Shown here piece by piece: positions 50,201 through 60,990 of a stretch of 64,000 bases of DNA. The stretch covers positions 2,733,001 through 2,797,000 of the forward strand of contig NC_091865.1 in assembly GCF_019399895.1 (NCBI RefSeq), in the 5' to 3' direction. This stretch comes from Cardiocondyla obscurior. Taxonomy: Eukaryota; Arthropoda; Insecta; Hymenoptera; Formicidae. The translations under genes and the position numbers were made by a program. Every line of letters begins with the position of its first letter. Positions within the stretch are counted from its first letter, which is position 1. The notes beneath the pieces are model-generated. The model was not told the origin of the DNA. It worked only from the letters and a program-made list of their open reading frames with translations, and searched no databases.

Positions 50201-52987
50201 GTTGCTCATTCACATATATTTATTTCAATACTTTTACATAGGATGCTATTGCAGCCCGAAGGTTGCCAGATCGAAAATAGCTCCGATCAGCAGTTTTATT
50301 ATACCGTTTCTCTTTCTAATTTTTTTTTTCTTTTTTTTTTTGTTCACGAAAAATCTGATCGTCTCGTTGGCGCCATGTATTTCGCGTCTACATATATTCG
50401 CGTTATTGTCCGTTGCGAGCAATATAGCGTTGCGTTTTATAAAAATAGAAGAGCATAACTCGCGCCGTATCGTTTCGAGATACCGATATATTCTGCGTTT
50501 GACCAAGCGGCTCGCAGAGGTCAAACGGCGTATCGCATGACTCGCGATGGGCCACTTAATTCGCCCTGAAAGCCGTGGTAAGGAGGTACGAAGTGCCTCT
50601 AAAGTACTTGGTACTTATCCTCCGCTCGTTTGCGCTTCGCTGAAAACAAGAAGACGCCGCAGTAAAAGAGAAGGTCGGGTTGTGCGGAATCCAAGAAGAA
50701 GGGGAGATAGGAGACGCGCTTCGATCATTACGCTGGTCAACTACTCTCATTAAGGTTTGCGGCTCTTAACGAAAAATACCGCTGCCGCCGTCGACGCGAA
50801 CAGGCCGACTGTAGGCCAGAGTCCACGAGTCGTCGTGAATTCGTCGCAGGTTTTGCCGGTAATTTGCGATAATATTATAATCAGCCCCTTGCTGGGCCCG
50901 AAGAGGTGCCGACCCCACGCCCCGGGCCAAATTGATGACCCGTGGAATCGTACGCCTTGCCGCGCGTACCGGTGCGCCCTTATTGGCCGCCCTTTTCGCA
51001 GGCGAATATTTCTTCAGTTCCTGCGCGTTCTCGGTACCGTCTCGAAAAATGCTTTCGAGATACCGATCGCGTGTCCCGCCGGTCGGGGTCTCACGCACGC
51101 GCGCACACACGCGTGTCGCCGCATAATTACTTTATCGGTTACGTTTAACTTCGTTAGTTGCGAAACGCCGTCGGGAAAGGAAATACGTACGGCACGAAAT
51201 TCTGCGACGGTCGGACACTCGGAATTTATAAACTTGTAGGCTTCGTTTGTTAATTCATCGTGCCGGCGAATTATAATTGCGAATTATAATTGCGTAGGAT
51301 TTGCGTGCCGGTCACTACTCGAGAACTACCGTTCTCACTCGCGACATTAAATCCGTATCGTGAGGTTTGTAAATTTTCTGTTACAGGTGAACTTATTGGA
51401 GTTCATTGCACGCACGGTGTTAACCGCACTGGTTATTTAATTTGTAGGTCAGTATTACGTAACTTAATATCGCCTTCAATTAATTTAAACAAGTTCTTAA
51501 TGCCGCTCAAATTTTTGGACGTTCAGATTTCAAATACTCGCCTGGTATTTGCTCCATCAATTTGAATGAATACTTGCGTAACCTTGTGTAGCACAGTCTA
51601 TTAAAAAGTAATTTATATCCATTATTTATTTAATATTAAATCAATCGATCTTTAATGTAAATTTTAATTGAAAGCAGAATAAAATCAAAGTTAAAATAAA
51701 AATTAAATACTCGGACATTTAGTTAATACAAGACTTATTGTTAGTTGAAACGTTTACCTCGGTTACTTTGTTGTAGATATCTCATTCAGCAGCTAGATTG
51801 GGAAATTCAAGATTCTTTAAAAGGTATGTGTCTTAGAAAGTAGCACTTACTATCGCCATGCTGCATTAAGACCGCTTTTTTAATTATTTTATTTATATTA
51901 AATTTAAGTTATTAAATTGTAAACGTGTAATTTTCAATATATTACTTTCTCAACTATAATTTAATGTTACTAATTGTTTTGAAATTATTATTGATTGATA
52001 GCTATGTATTTAGATGATGTATAAATTTACCAAAATAATATGTGTAGCAGAGCATGATTACACATGTAATAATTCTTTTCTTTTTTTTTTTCTTTTTTTT
52101 TATTTACACGCCACACGAAATATAATTAATTTTTAATATGCTGTGCGTAACATCGGCTTAAAATAGGTTAGTGTGACCGATGACAAATGAGATTTTTTTT
52201 TGTTTATTGCCCAGCTTTCGGAGATGCACGTGGATATTCCATCGAGCGCGACTTTTATGTCACCGCGTTGCAGGAGGTGCAGCGCGGTAAAAAGATCGAC
52301 ACGAGCAAAGTCGTTTTGACGTCGGCTTCCGCCTCGTTGCCAAGGAGGAACCCGAAGATACGCTCGCTTTTGAATAACTTAGTCGACCGACCGATGGGAC
52401 TGCCGAGATTCGGTCCGATGTTGCGGCGAGGTTTCGCGAACGGCGGGCCGTTCTCACCTCAGCGGTTCGGTCCACCACCTGGATACGGTCCGATGCCACC
52501 TCCGCCTGGTATGCCGTCTATTCCGCCGATGAGTCCACCGCTCTATGGACCCAGGCCGTTTAGGTACGGGCCACCGCCGATGCGGCAGGCGATACCGCCG
52601 ACGCCACCCGGACCGAGTTTCCCGCATCACGGTTTTCCACCGCGTATGCCAGGCCCGCCGAGGATGGCGGGTCCGCCGAGATTACCGGCCGGCCCAACCG
52701 CGAGGATACCGCCGTTGAAAATGCCACGGTCACGGTCACCGCCTCCCAGCACCACCAAACAGCTTCACTCGCGGAAGAAGCACCAGCAAATTAGAAACGG
52801 AATCGCGGAACGCTCGAGAAGTATTCACCGTGTGAGGCAAAACGCGCCGGCCAATAACAGAATCATGTCCAGAATACGTAAAGAGCAAGATTTCACCGTC
52901 GATACGTTTGAGGAAAATCTGCTTGCGACTTCGACTAATGTGCAACCACGACGGCAAACGAGAGGACGCTTTAATCAAGCCAAGTGA
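19267..52987 (+). CDS. DUSP11: RNA 5'-triphosphatase, DUSP11/PIR1 family
   Basis: Nine exons join in frame to 407 residues plus stop: 19267-19289, 20128-20203, 32943-32974, 33888-33975, 35931-36010, 46260-46303, 51387-51447, 51777-51823, 52215-52987. All introns are GT-AG. The enzyme removes gamma and beta phosphates from RNA 5' triphosphates and is nuclear in mammals. Seen: the N-terminal VPERWLEYKPYG and FKVPLKD blocks, YIVDLTNTSRYYDKK (about 59-73), then HCTHGVNRTGYLICR (121-135), which holds the HCxxGxxR loop with Cys122 and Arg128 and matches the DUSP11/capping-enzyme subgroup rather than protein-tyrosine phosphatases. The last exon finishes the catalytic domain (GDARGYSIERDFY) and adds about 230 residues rich in Pro, Gly, Met and Arg, then a basic tail. 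Odd: exons of 23, 32, 44 and 47 nt and introns of 12,739, 10,249 and 5,083 nt. One intron hosts an antisense gene. Identity is firm; exon joins follow phase, and no exon seems missing because the conserved blocks are continuous. Confidence 0.93.
19290..20127 (+). other. DUSP11 intron 1 (838 nt)
   Basis: Starts GTAAGT and ends TTTCAG. CpG-rich on the left, with long open frames on both strands that reflect composition rather than genes; an (AG)n microsatellite lies near the 3' end. Confidence 0.85.
20029..20050. repeat. (AG)11 microsatellite in DUSP11 intron 1
   Basis: Eleven perfect AG units about 80 nt before the intron's acceptor, followed by AC units. Confidence 0.95.
25091..25111. repeat. 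(TTC)7 microsatellite
   Basis: Seven perfect TTC units in a pyrimidine-rich part of DUSP11 intron 2. It gives the minus-strand frame at 25028-25291 a poly-Glu run, but nothing else supports that frame as a gene. Confidence 0.95.
32255..32294. repeat. 28-nt poly(A) followed by (TA)n
   Basis: A compound A-run and TA microsatellite in DUSP11 intron 2. No flanking gene copy or duplicated target site is evident. Confidence 0.9.
33495..33510. repeat. (GCAC)4 microsatellite
   Basis: Four perfect GCAC units inside the small open frame of DUSP11 intron 3. Confidence 0.9.
33734..33759. repeat. 26-nt poly(T) run
   Basis: Uninterrupted thymines preceded by CTTT repeats, about 130 nt before the DUSP11 intron 3 acceptor; not the branch-site tract itself. 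Confidence 0.9.
33976..35930 (+). other. DUSP11 intron 4 (1,955 nt)
   Basis: Starts GTAAGG, ends GTTATAG. No gene recognised. Contains a CT-rich microsatellite near 34,500-34,516 and a GC-richer patch at about 34,600-34,960 with chance open frames. Confidence 0.8.
41218..42201 (-). CDS. Unrecognised nested gene, antisense within DUSP11 intron 5, 178 aa
   Basis: Four exons read from the minus strand: 42201-42137, 41885-41695, 41568-41518, 41447-41218. They join in perfect phase to 178 residues plus stop. The first two introns are GT-AG (251 and 126 nt). The third is a 70-nt GC-AG intron (donor G|GCAAGT, acceptor after TATACTTTTTTAG); without removing it the frame runs into a stop. The product starts MCTCNRENDSEEYRTAISEF, has a Pro/Tyr-rich middle (FSPEYASTPINVPHYQRVPR), an acidic patch (EPNNEDTDVEEDLDE) and a basic C-terminal third with PCGKC near residue 160. 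No signal peptide or membrane segment is seen. MCTC and PCGKC could pair as a metal site, but that is speculative. I do not recognise the family. An AAG|GTAAAT donor-like word at 41,262 (15 codons before the stop) leaves open a further 3' exon. Several phase-consistent junctions make a real gene likely. Confidence 0.72.
41448..41517 (-). other. GC-AG intron of the nested gene
   Basis: The donor reads G|GCAAGT, the standard sequence of the rare GC class, and the acceptor follows a good pyrimidine tract. At 70 nt it matches the short introns nearby. Removing it joins codons LD-E-MAK in frame and avoids a TGA in the read-through frame. Confidence 0.65.
42202..42780 (-). promoter_or_regulatory. 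Upstream region of the nested minus-strand gene
   Basis: AT-rich sequence before the nested gene's ATG. No clear TATA or initiator pair is seen. The promoter is expected here simply because the first coding exon begins at 42,201; an upstream untranslated exon cannot be excluded. Confidence 0.3.
44430..44790. other. Unexplained block with an inverted repeat
   Basis: A moderately GC block between CpG-rich and AT-rich intron sequence. GGTTATAA at 44499-44506 and TTATAACC at 44519-44526 form a perfect 8-bp inverted repeat with a 12-nt loop. The block also carries an unusual non-repetitive stretch with an open but ATG-less frame of about 58 codons ending near 44,774. No known RNA or element recognised. 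Confidence 0.35.
46304..51386 (+). other. DUSP11 intron 6 (5.1 kb)
   Basis: Starts GTGAGT, ends TGTTACAG. No gene accepted. CpG-rich patches (about 46,620-47,580; 47,930-48,680; 50,440-51,240) generate overlapping frames of 137-190 codons on both strands, which I treat as chance. A-rich runs lie at about 46,551-46,614 and 49,616-49,640. Confidence 0.75.
51448..51776 (+). other. DUSP11 intron 7 (329 nt)
   Basis: Starts GTCAGT right after the exon that encodes the catalytic loop; ends TTGTAG. AT-rich. The exon frame reads on into the intron for about 40 codons, but the spliced frame matches the family (LICR-YLIQQLDW). Confidence 0.85.
51824..52214 (+). other. DUSP11 intron 8 (391 nt)
   Basis: Starts GTATGT, ends TTGCCCAG, AT-rich with T runs. 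Nothing else seen in it. Confidence 0.85.
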
Positions 52988-53529
52988 CCACGTACTCATT
53001 AGGGGTGCGATAATACTTAAATGCTGATTTTTACATGTGGATTCGAAACTTTGGGGGTTGAAGTCGAAGTTTGCAGTGTAAACCTCTAAAATATTTCGTA
53101 CGCGTAGTCGCTAATTTGCGACACATAGAGATTACCTGAGATCACAATTTAAACAATTCTTGAACTTGGATCAAAACGCAAATGAATATAGCGTGTAAAT
53201 TGTTATCACATTGACATCGATAACAATATATTTTTTTTTTTTTTTTTTTTTTAATCAATCTTTTATTTTACAGATATCACATATGTAGGATGATAACACA
53301 AATTAAATATAAGAAAAGAGAATTCTTTTTATTTTATGCTTGAAAGTTTAAAAATCGGGAACAGACTTGCATTACGCACTGATAAAATTCACAATTCAGA
53401 TTCTTTTACACCGATTCGAACAAATATGCTCCACGCGATGTAACAACCGTGCCCATAATTTTTATTCAATTTTCGATTGCCGCGCACGTCTTATCTTCCG
53501 TTCAAAATAGAATTTAAACAAACACCGAT
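52988..53529. other. Convergent 3' ends of DUSP11 and the minus-strand small gene
   Basis: 542 bp between two opposing stop codons. For DUSP11, ATTAAA at 53302-53307 is the best plus-strand poly(A) signal; a 22-nt T run (53231-53252) precedes it. For the minus-strand frame, AATAAA (plus-strand TTTATT) occurs at 53461-53466. Sequence between is AT-rich with no further gene. Confidence 0.5.
53231..53252. repeat. 22-nt poly(T) run
   Basis: Uninterrupted thymines in the likely DUSP11 3' UTR. Confidence 0.95.
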
Positions 53530-53928
53530 TTATTTCTTAGTTAAATCCTCGCTTCTGCTATCCCTTTCCGATCTGATCGACCAACAGTCCAGCGTAGTCC
53601 GAAGCAAGTCGGGTAGTCGCGCGCGCTGCAGCGGCTGCACGAGGGCGAGGTAGACGACGTTGTACAAAAGTAAATAAAGTCTCTCAAAAGACTGAGAAAA
53701 TATGTCGATAAATCTAATGTCTAACTGTGAGATAGGTACGAGAGACCCGGGGAAATAGTTGTCTCGCATGCACGGCTGCGTCCAACGATTGCGATGGACG
53801 ATTGTTTCCCACGGCGCCAGTAGCCCGCACCAGAAGTTACTTTCGGATTGTCTCCTGTGCCGAGAGCGTGGCGAGAAGGGCGACGATCTTTCCACCTCTG
53901 AGAAAGTTTTCGAATTCCTTCTATCCAC
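53530..53928 (-). CDS. Unrecognised small protein, start probably displaced by a homopolymer frame break
   Basis: A minus-strand frame of about 132 codons, convergent with DUSP11, occupies an isolated GC-richer bump in AT-rich surroundings. Its composition looks protein-like: a basic Ser/Arg N-terminal part (PFSPRSRHRRQ), then NFWCGLLAPWETIVHRNRW and a hydrophobic Leu/Tyr-rich stretch (FERLYLLLYNVVYLALV) that could be an amphipathic or membrane helix. The start given here is GTG; the frame has no ATG before an upstream TAA. The only well-placed ATG, at 54,004 (reading MSKNRDRKKKK), is one base out of frame across a 14-A run at 53971-53984. A true run of 13 (or 16) would give about 157 residues. 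AATAAA overlaps the stop codon (53528-53533), with another at 53461-53466. A chance frame of this length is possible in GC-rich DNA, so the call is moderate. No family recognised. Confidence 0.45.
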   Translation of the reverse strand: MDRRNSKTFSEVERSSPFSPRSRHRRQSESNFWCGLLAPWETIVHRNRWTQPCMRDNYFPGSLVPISQLDIRFIDIFSQSFERLYLLLYNVVYLALVQPLQRARLPDLLRTTLDCWSIRSERDSRSEDLTKK

Positions 53929-54009
53929 GACGACCTCTTTTCTCGCCGACGTCGTAATCGCTCCTCTCTCTTTTTTTTTTTTTTCTATCTCTATTTTTTG
54001 ACATTTAGG

Positions 54010-57000
54010 TTCAAAAGTGTGCCTATGTTACGTCCACAAGCGTAGCTTAGAACACGATTCGGCTGATAATCTTGATTTGACTGTGACGAAATAAGCAATT
54101 CACCATAGCAAATAGCTCGAAGAAAGAATCATTTTTGTAATAATAAAATAGTCACTGTAATCTTTTTTTTTTTTTTTTTTTTTTTTTAATCAGAATGTCT
54201 TCTTATAACTATTTAGTAATATTTCAGTCTGGAATTTACATTATTAAATTTATGTACTAAATACATATTAAATGTTTAATTCTTTTTTTTCTTTTTATAA
54301 TTATAACATTCAAATTTAAAATTAAATATGCTTGATTAATTAAAATTTTTTTTTAATTGCGCAAGTTATAATTAGTCGAAGAATTATATTTTGTGTGAAT
54401 TACAGCACACGTCGTGTACTCGTTGACTTTTGGTAATGTCTGTCGAAATTTGCCGCTCCTCATTACACGTATGTACAAAAGCGACGTGTCTATAAAGCGG
54501 GCGGGAAGCAGCGCGCTGTAAAACGCACGCACGAGCGCATTTAATTTATGCCCTTCCTATCAGCGAGTCTCACTTTTAAGGCCGCCGGGTAAAGCCCCCC
54601 CGAGGCCCAAGGCGTTACTCGCGTGTGACGCGTGCAATTTCTCGTGGAATTATTCCATGTACGCCAACGGCAATTCGTGATATATGGTCAGGCGCGCGAG
54701 AGACGTGTCCCTCCTACACGCGTGACCCCTTGACTCTGGTCCGAATATTGAATCACTTTAATATCTCGGAACGAGATACACGATGCACGACCAAGCCATG
54801 GCCCGCTCCGATCTTTCAGGCGTGCGTTCAATTACCTTCGCGCCACGCGCGTACCTGTCTACGTAATCTTATAGCAACGACAACGTCGAACTACCAGGCT
54901 ACTTTACCGCCGAGCATCCTCGTAAAACATTCATCGGTCTCCCGTGTTAGGAGGAAGTAATTCCCTCCGAGAACCGAGATTTATAGCGATCAGAAAAAAA
55001 AGAATCGATTGTACCGGATATAATACAGAAGGGATCAGAGATAAATGATATAAAAAGAAAATTGGGAAAAAGAAATGTAAAACTTTATATTTAAAAGAAA
55101 TTAAAAATATGACACCACGTTTTATTAGATAAAATATACATAAATATCTCATAGGCTTCCACATTAATAGAAGTTTCGTATTTCTGTGATCTGTAATAAT
55201 GCTATAATGAGCAATTGCGCTTTTCATATTACTACTTTTTATATCTTAAATAAAAATTGACCGCGGCTTTCGCCAAGAATCCTCTTTCTTTTTTATATTT
55301 AATTTATGTTATCATCCCACAATTATGACGTGTAATATGTGCTAAATTGAAGCGATAACTTTTTTATGTCTAGAAATATCAACAGAAAATTGTATTATTG
55401 CGATCGTAATTGGTGCAGGGTTACTTCAAACGAGAAGATTGCATGATCTAACTACTGCGTGATTGTCCGAAACGATCTTTCGGGTGCGTTTCGACGGAAC
55501 TTTTCAAATAATTCGTAAAAACTCGTAGAAGGGACAAACAAGTCCATAAAGACCTCGCGTCATCTCGCTGTTTCTTCTTCCTCACGTCCAGTTCCCTCTT
55601 TCGATCAGTCGTTTTACATTTCTTTGAGGTGCGATCTATCAGAAGCGCAGATCGCAAATCAGATCATTTGTATGCTTATCTAACCCCGCATCTGATTCGT
55701 ATGCGCGTCAATAAATTCTAAGACGAAACAATCATTAGAAAATGATAGAATGAATTAAATATTGGAGGGTTTCTATAAAATTAATTTTCGTTCCTTTAAT
55801 AAGGAAAGTATAATTTTTTAACTCAATTCATTTATTCAATAGATAACTTTAATAAAAAAAATGTAACCAAGTAAAAGAATGTACGCGAGAGATTATTGAA
55901 AATCTAAACCAACTTTTCATTTTTAGAGACCACGCGTTCAGATAACTTCGCAGAATAAATTTCTATGAATTCCTGTTAATTCGCCTAATTTTATTTTTTT
56001 TTTCTTTTTTGCACAGATTGAATGCTATAATTCTCTGGCGGAGGGAGCGAGCTCCCTCTCGTCCGACGTGGCAATTAGTCCCGATTAATTCCTCAAAAAT
56101 GAGAAGGAACGCGCGTGTGCTCTGCGGTAGGTATAGATCTCTTAGGGTAGAGACTTCGAAGCCGAATAGAAGGCTAAAGGCTAACCACACACGTGGTTCG
56201 AGTAATCCAGCCTCTCTTTCTTTCTCTTTCTCTCTCTCTCCGTGACTCTATTCCGATGATCCTCTATTCTATGTATCCTCCGGTCCTGTGTACTACGTGC
56301 ATGTATACTACGTGTATGTGCATCTCGTTGGCACGCCGATACGATGCGTGGCAGTGCACTTTAATATCGCGGCGCGGCCTACTTAGCGGCCGGCTTGATT
56401 AACATGGAGTGATTAATAGTTGCTCCCTTCGTTCGTAACCAACCCCAACAGCGGCGGCATCGGAGATCTAATCGCACGATATTTATTACCCTGCGCGTTG
56501 TCCACTTCGAGGCCCTTGGCCGCGGCGATTTTGCGAGAGCCCGGCTCCCTCCTCCCTTCTCTCCTCCCTCCCCCCCTCTTCGCCCTTACTCCGCGTTCTC
56601 CTTTTTTTTCGACTACGTTTATTTTGATTTTTATTTTCGTCCCACATCGGGCCACTCGGAGCCGGTCCGCGGCTGCTTCTCGCCTTCCTGAGTTTCGACC
56701 TTCCAGCATCGTCTGAATTCCTCACGGTTCCCGTTTTCAGCTTCGAGTTGTTATTTAGCGGCTTAATGATATTTATTAATCATGATTTACGACTAGCGGC
56801 AAGCGTATAATGTCGGCTCGAGGGAAGCGAGATGCAAATTATTCGTTTGTTACAATTATAATTTCGTTTCAATAAGTATAGCTCCGATCCGGGCTTTCGA
56901 CGATGCTCGGAACGTTACTCGAGACCGTTCACGGGCGATGCGCGGCCCGCGTGTATTCGACTCTAATTCCATTTTGTATAAAAAAAATTAATCCGTGCTC

Positions 57001-60000
57001 TCGCTAAATTCGAGATGATACGCTGTTGGGTTTTGCACGAGAGACGTTATCTCTCTCCCGTTTGTTCTCCTTTTACATGTTGCGTCAGCGTTACGCGCGC
57101 GTTGGCGCCGCATTCGTCTCGCCCAATCCGTAGCCGGGTGTTTACAATCCCGGCTTCGACGGCTTGTAATTGTTACGATCGGGGATGACCATTTGTACAT
57201 AGATAGGTACGGACGTGTTACATCTCGAAGTATCGGCTCTGTCGAAGTAGGTATTTGCAAAGGTGTCGGCCGCCGGAGGCGATGCGTATCCCTAAGAGAA
57301 AAAACGAATCAAAGATTATACATATAAATGAACACGATTATTTTTGTAACGAATCACATTCGAGAGCATCGTCGTAATTAGACGTAATTTAAGAGCAAAT
57401 TGTTTTAAGATGCGTATCCACATCTACGAATATATATATGTATATGTCCCTCCATCCAATGCGATATTGAAATAAAGCAAGGTTTATTTCACTACCGTGC
57501 TCAGTTTTGCGTGGAAAAAAAGCGTCGTAATTAATGATTAATAAATTGTCTCCCGTGTGTGTGCCTAACAATAAGCGACGTCATAGTTACGCTTGGAGTC
57601 AGTAGACGGAGTCCGTACGTCAATCGCGCCCACCGGCTTCGCACGGGCTATTTATACGTCCCGGGCAACGAGCCGATAATTAAGACGCTGTGTAATTAGC
57701 GATTAACGCGCTTTTATTAACAGCGCAAACAGTCTGCCGTCGGGCGAGTCGGTGCGCCATGTGGAGGCCTCGACGCACCGCGGCAACGGCCGGATACCGC
57801 GAAGCGGATTATCACCGATGCGTTTCGCCGCGCGTACGAAAGGTATTCCGACCTCACGCACGTGCCCGTCGCGCCTCGCGTTTCTACGATTACGAAGACA
57901 CGGTCGACAATCGCGATACATGTAGAACGCGGTGTAGGCGCCGCGGCCTGACGTACGAAGTGCGCCGTCCGCGGAAATTGAATCCTCCGGGAATCCGATG
58001 AATTTAATCGGCGACGGCAAGCGGAATTCTTTCGCGACGCCTCGCCGCCCGTAGCTCCGAGGAGAATTTTCCACTCGGTAAGTACCTGGCTTGCCTTATC
58101 TGCCGTATGCAAACGCGTCGAGAGAGCATAATCAAGACGAAGCAGACGATAAAACGTAGCAGCGTTGAAAATGAGAGGTAAGTAGGTAATGTATTTATTC
58201 ATACTCGTTCGATTAACGCATTAATTAATTTGAAATAACCGGCGCGGTAATGACTTGAGCGGCCAGCGAGGCGAGTGATACGGTAACAATCCGCGGTACG
58301 GCTTGTCGCTTCCAATTTGAGATACCGTTATCCGGCGAGGATGCAAGGCTAACGTATGGTGTCGTGCCCGCGCAAACGAACTTCTATTCATGAGCCACGG
58401 CAATAAATATTCGTCTATCTACCTTAGGGAGGACCGATCGAAGGTGCGTGTCTCGCGTGCCGTAAATACGAGAAAGAGATAGTCGCAATTGTGATCGGGT
58501 GAGGCGACATTGTCTCCCGATGGTCCCGATACTCGCCTCCCACGACATTGTTGGACGGCCTTATTATCCCCGAGCCCTTTGATCGATATGGACAGATATC
58601 GATAACGGTGCGATGTTTATCGTGCGGGTAGGTTCGGATAAACGCGCACGGTGTAGCATTACACAAAGAACGTGATGCATTGCCCGACGGTGGTATCGGT
58701 ATGTGGAAGGCGAAAGAAAAAGAGAAAGACCGCGGAGAACATCTTGTCTTCTTTAGTCGTAGGTGTAGCCTTAAAAGGGCCACGAAGAAAGCTTCGCGCT
58801 TGTGTACGGCATCCTTACGCGATTACAATTTGTACAATGTTACGGAATACACGCGCGCGTTCGTGAGAGATCAAAAAGTACGATCCTTGGAATTTATTAC
58901 CGTGTAGAAATTTTTTTTTGTAGTTATTGAGAAAAAGGGAAGTTAATCAAGAACCGTTAATCAGTTAGAACGCAGATTATAATCGTGGACATTTTTTTTT
59001 TTTAATTTTTTATTCGATTTTATTCGATGTACGTTTATATTGACGTGGCGCGGTTGACGCAGCATATGCAAATCCGCTCGTCTTAATGTTACGGCGAGTA
59101 TTATAAATTAACAATCGCCATACCGCGTTCAATAATCCCTTTAATCATTTAACGATATCGGTACGGATTCCTTTTAGCGTTTGAAAATCACCCAATTCGA
59201 TGAGGATTACTTCGTAATTTAATTTCGACATTTACGATTCGAAAGAAAAAATCGTATTTCATTGAAATTTGTACTTTACTTGCGGATATAAAAATAAGAA
59301 ATCGCCCTAACTACTTTCGAACGGAATAGTCGTACTCTAGGACAGAAATAATGGAAGGAAATAATGCGGGATGCGAAAGGGACGTGTCACAGATTTTACA
59401 TCGCAGATACGCATATCGATAGATCAGAATCTGTCGGAATGAGCAGCAGCCGGTCGAGCTCGTAATTGAAATGAATTCCTTGGCGCCGAAAGAGTAGCGG
59501 CCGATGGCAACGTAATACAATCGTATCCGCGCTCGCACACGCATAGAACGCCGCATTAACGGCCGGAACTGTTATCGACGTCTCTATTAGGGTGCTCCGT
59601 CGACGAAGAGGACCCTTCCACCCCAGCCAGCACCGTCGGTTCCGTTTCCGAATTTAATATCTCGGATCATCAATATATACGGAATCCGTCGCGCCGGCTT
59701 CGATCCGATAATCGATACGCGTATCTCTGGAGGCGGCGACCGAAGCGAATGACGGATTCATTGCCCGTCGTGGAAAAGCGGAGGTGTCCTCCGAAAGTCG
59801 CCGAAAAGCGCACAAAGGATCTAAAAGCCGCTCAAATTTATTCGCACGCCGTCGATTACTTTTTAATCCATCCGGCGCGACGTGGCCGCCGCTCGGCTTC
59901 AGCAGGTAAATTATAATACGCGCGGCACGAACTTACCCGCGGTTATAATCAGCTATCAATTACGCATCAGTCGGGAACGGGTAATTCTCTTATGGAATGC

Positions 60001-60990
60001 GATACGTTAGCAGAATGTAATAACTGATCCCGATCGGTGACAGGAGCGGCGCGGGCTAAAGATCGGCGGACAGCTCCCATTCGGGGAAAGAGAAAACGAA
60101 GTGGCAGGCGAGAGAGGATAATAACGTAGGTAGCCTGCGGCACCGGATGATTAATAAATCAGGCATGCCGTTGAGAGAACAGTTTAACCTGCGACCCCGG
60201 CGCGATGCATCGCGCTCCTTTTCATTTTTCCTCGTCCTATTCGCATTCGCGGCGGCGCGGTCTCACGCGGCGCGTGAATCCTTTTCGCGAACGGCCTAAA
60301 CGGACGCCTCGCGTCGGACGGCGCTTCTTCTCCGCTCGCTCACGGCGATACAGATACAGTGCGGCTAATGGCCCGTTCCCACAAGCCTTAACTCTGAATG
60401 TTAATTGTTGCTTAAATTTATGACAACCCGCGTCTTCCTCTCTCCCCGCAGCACCGTCGGCACGGTTCCTTTCTGTCGGGCGGCTCTCCGTTACACCCCG
60501 TTCCGGCCGAATAACCACGGCTATTCATTGCCGACAACGGAATCCCGAAACAAGTTCAATAATTAGCGGTGATCCCTAAGTACCGGCACGAAACGTTATA
60601 ACCGAAGCAGAGATAATGGAATTAATTTCGTAAGAAAAAAAAAAAAGAGAAAGAAAAAATGACTCGCCGACTGACGCTCAGCAGCGGAATTAAACAGTTA
60701 TTACGATCGTGTGATAAATAAATATATATTAATTGAATTGTAGAGAATCTCGAGTAATGTATATTTTATTATATTTAAACAAGTCGAGTACATAAAAAAT
60801 AATATAAGCAGATCAACTCGGTGTCGAGCTCGACGCTAGCGAGATCTCCGTGCGAGAAGAACAGACAATCGACTCTATCGGTTGTCTCACTCTTTTTACG
60901 CGGTTGTCTCGTTCTCTCTAAGGACCGAAATCTCTAACAGCTAATTCAGTGTAGTTACGGAGGCTCGGGCGTGTGGACGTGTTGTTAATT
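54010..60990. other. Non-coding stretch downstream of DUSP11
   Basis: No exon is convincing. AT-rich parts (54,000-54,400; 54,960-56,000; 58,900-59,300) alternate with CpG-rich parts (54,480-54,900; 56,330-57,290; 57,590-58,900; 59,540-60,540). Many overlapping frames of 60-160 codons occur in the CpG-rich parts on both strands and lack splice or conservation-type support. A 25-nt T run lies at 54163-54187 and a CT-rich microsatellite at about 56,215-56,240. Confidence 0.6.
54163..54187. repeat. 25-nt poly(T) run
   Basis: Uninterrupted thymines just upstream (on the minus strand) of the small convergent gene. Confidence 0.95.

Noticed and set aside
50757..51239. 160-codon plus-strand frame shortly before the DUSP11 catalytic exon
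   Set aside because: Not in phase with a splice site to the next exon, overlapped by open frames on both strands, Arg/Ala-rich composition.
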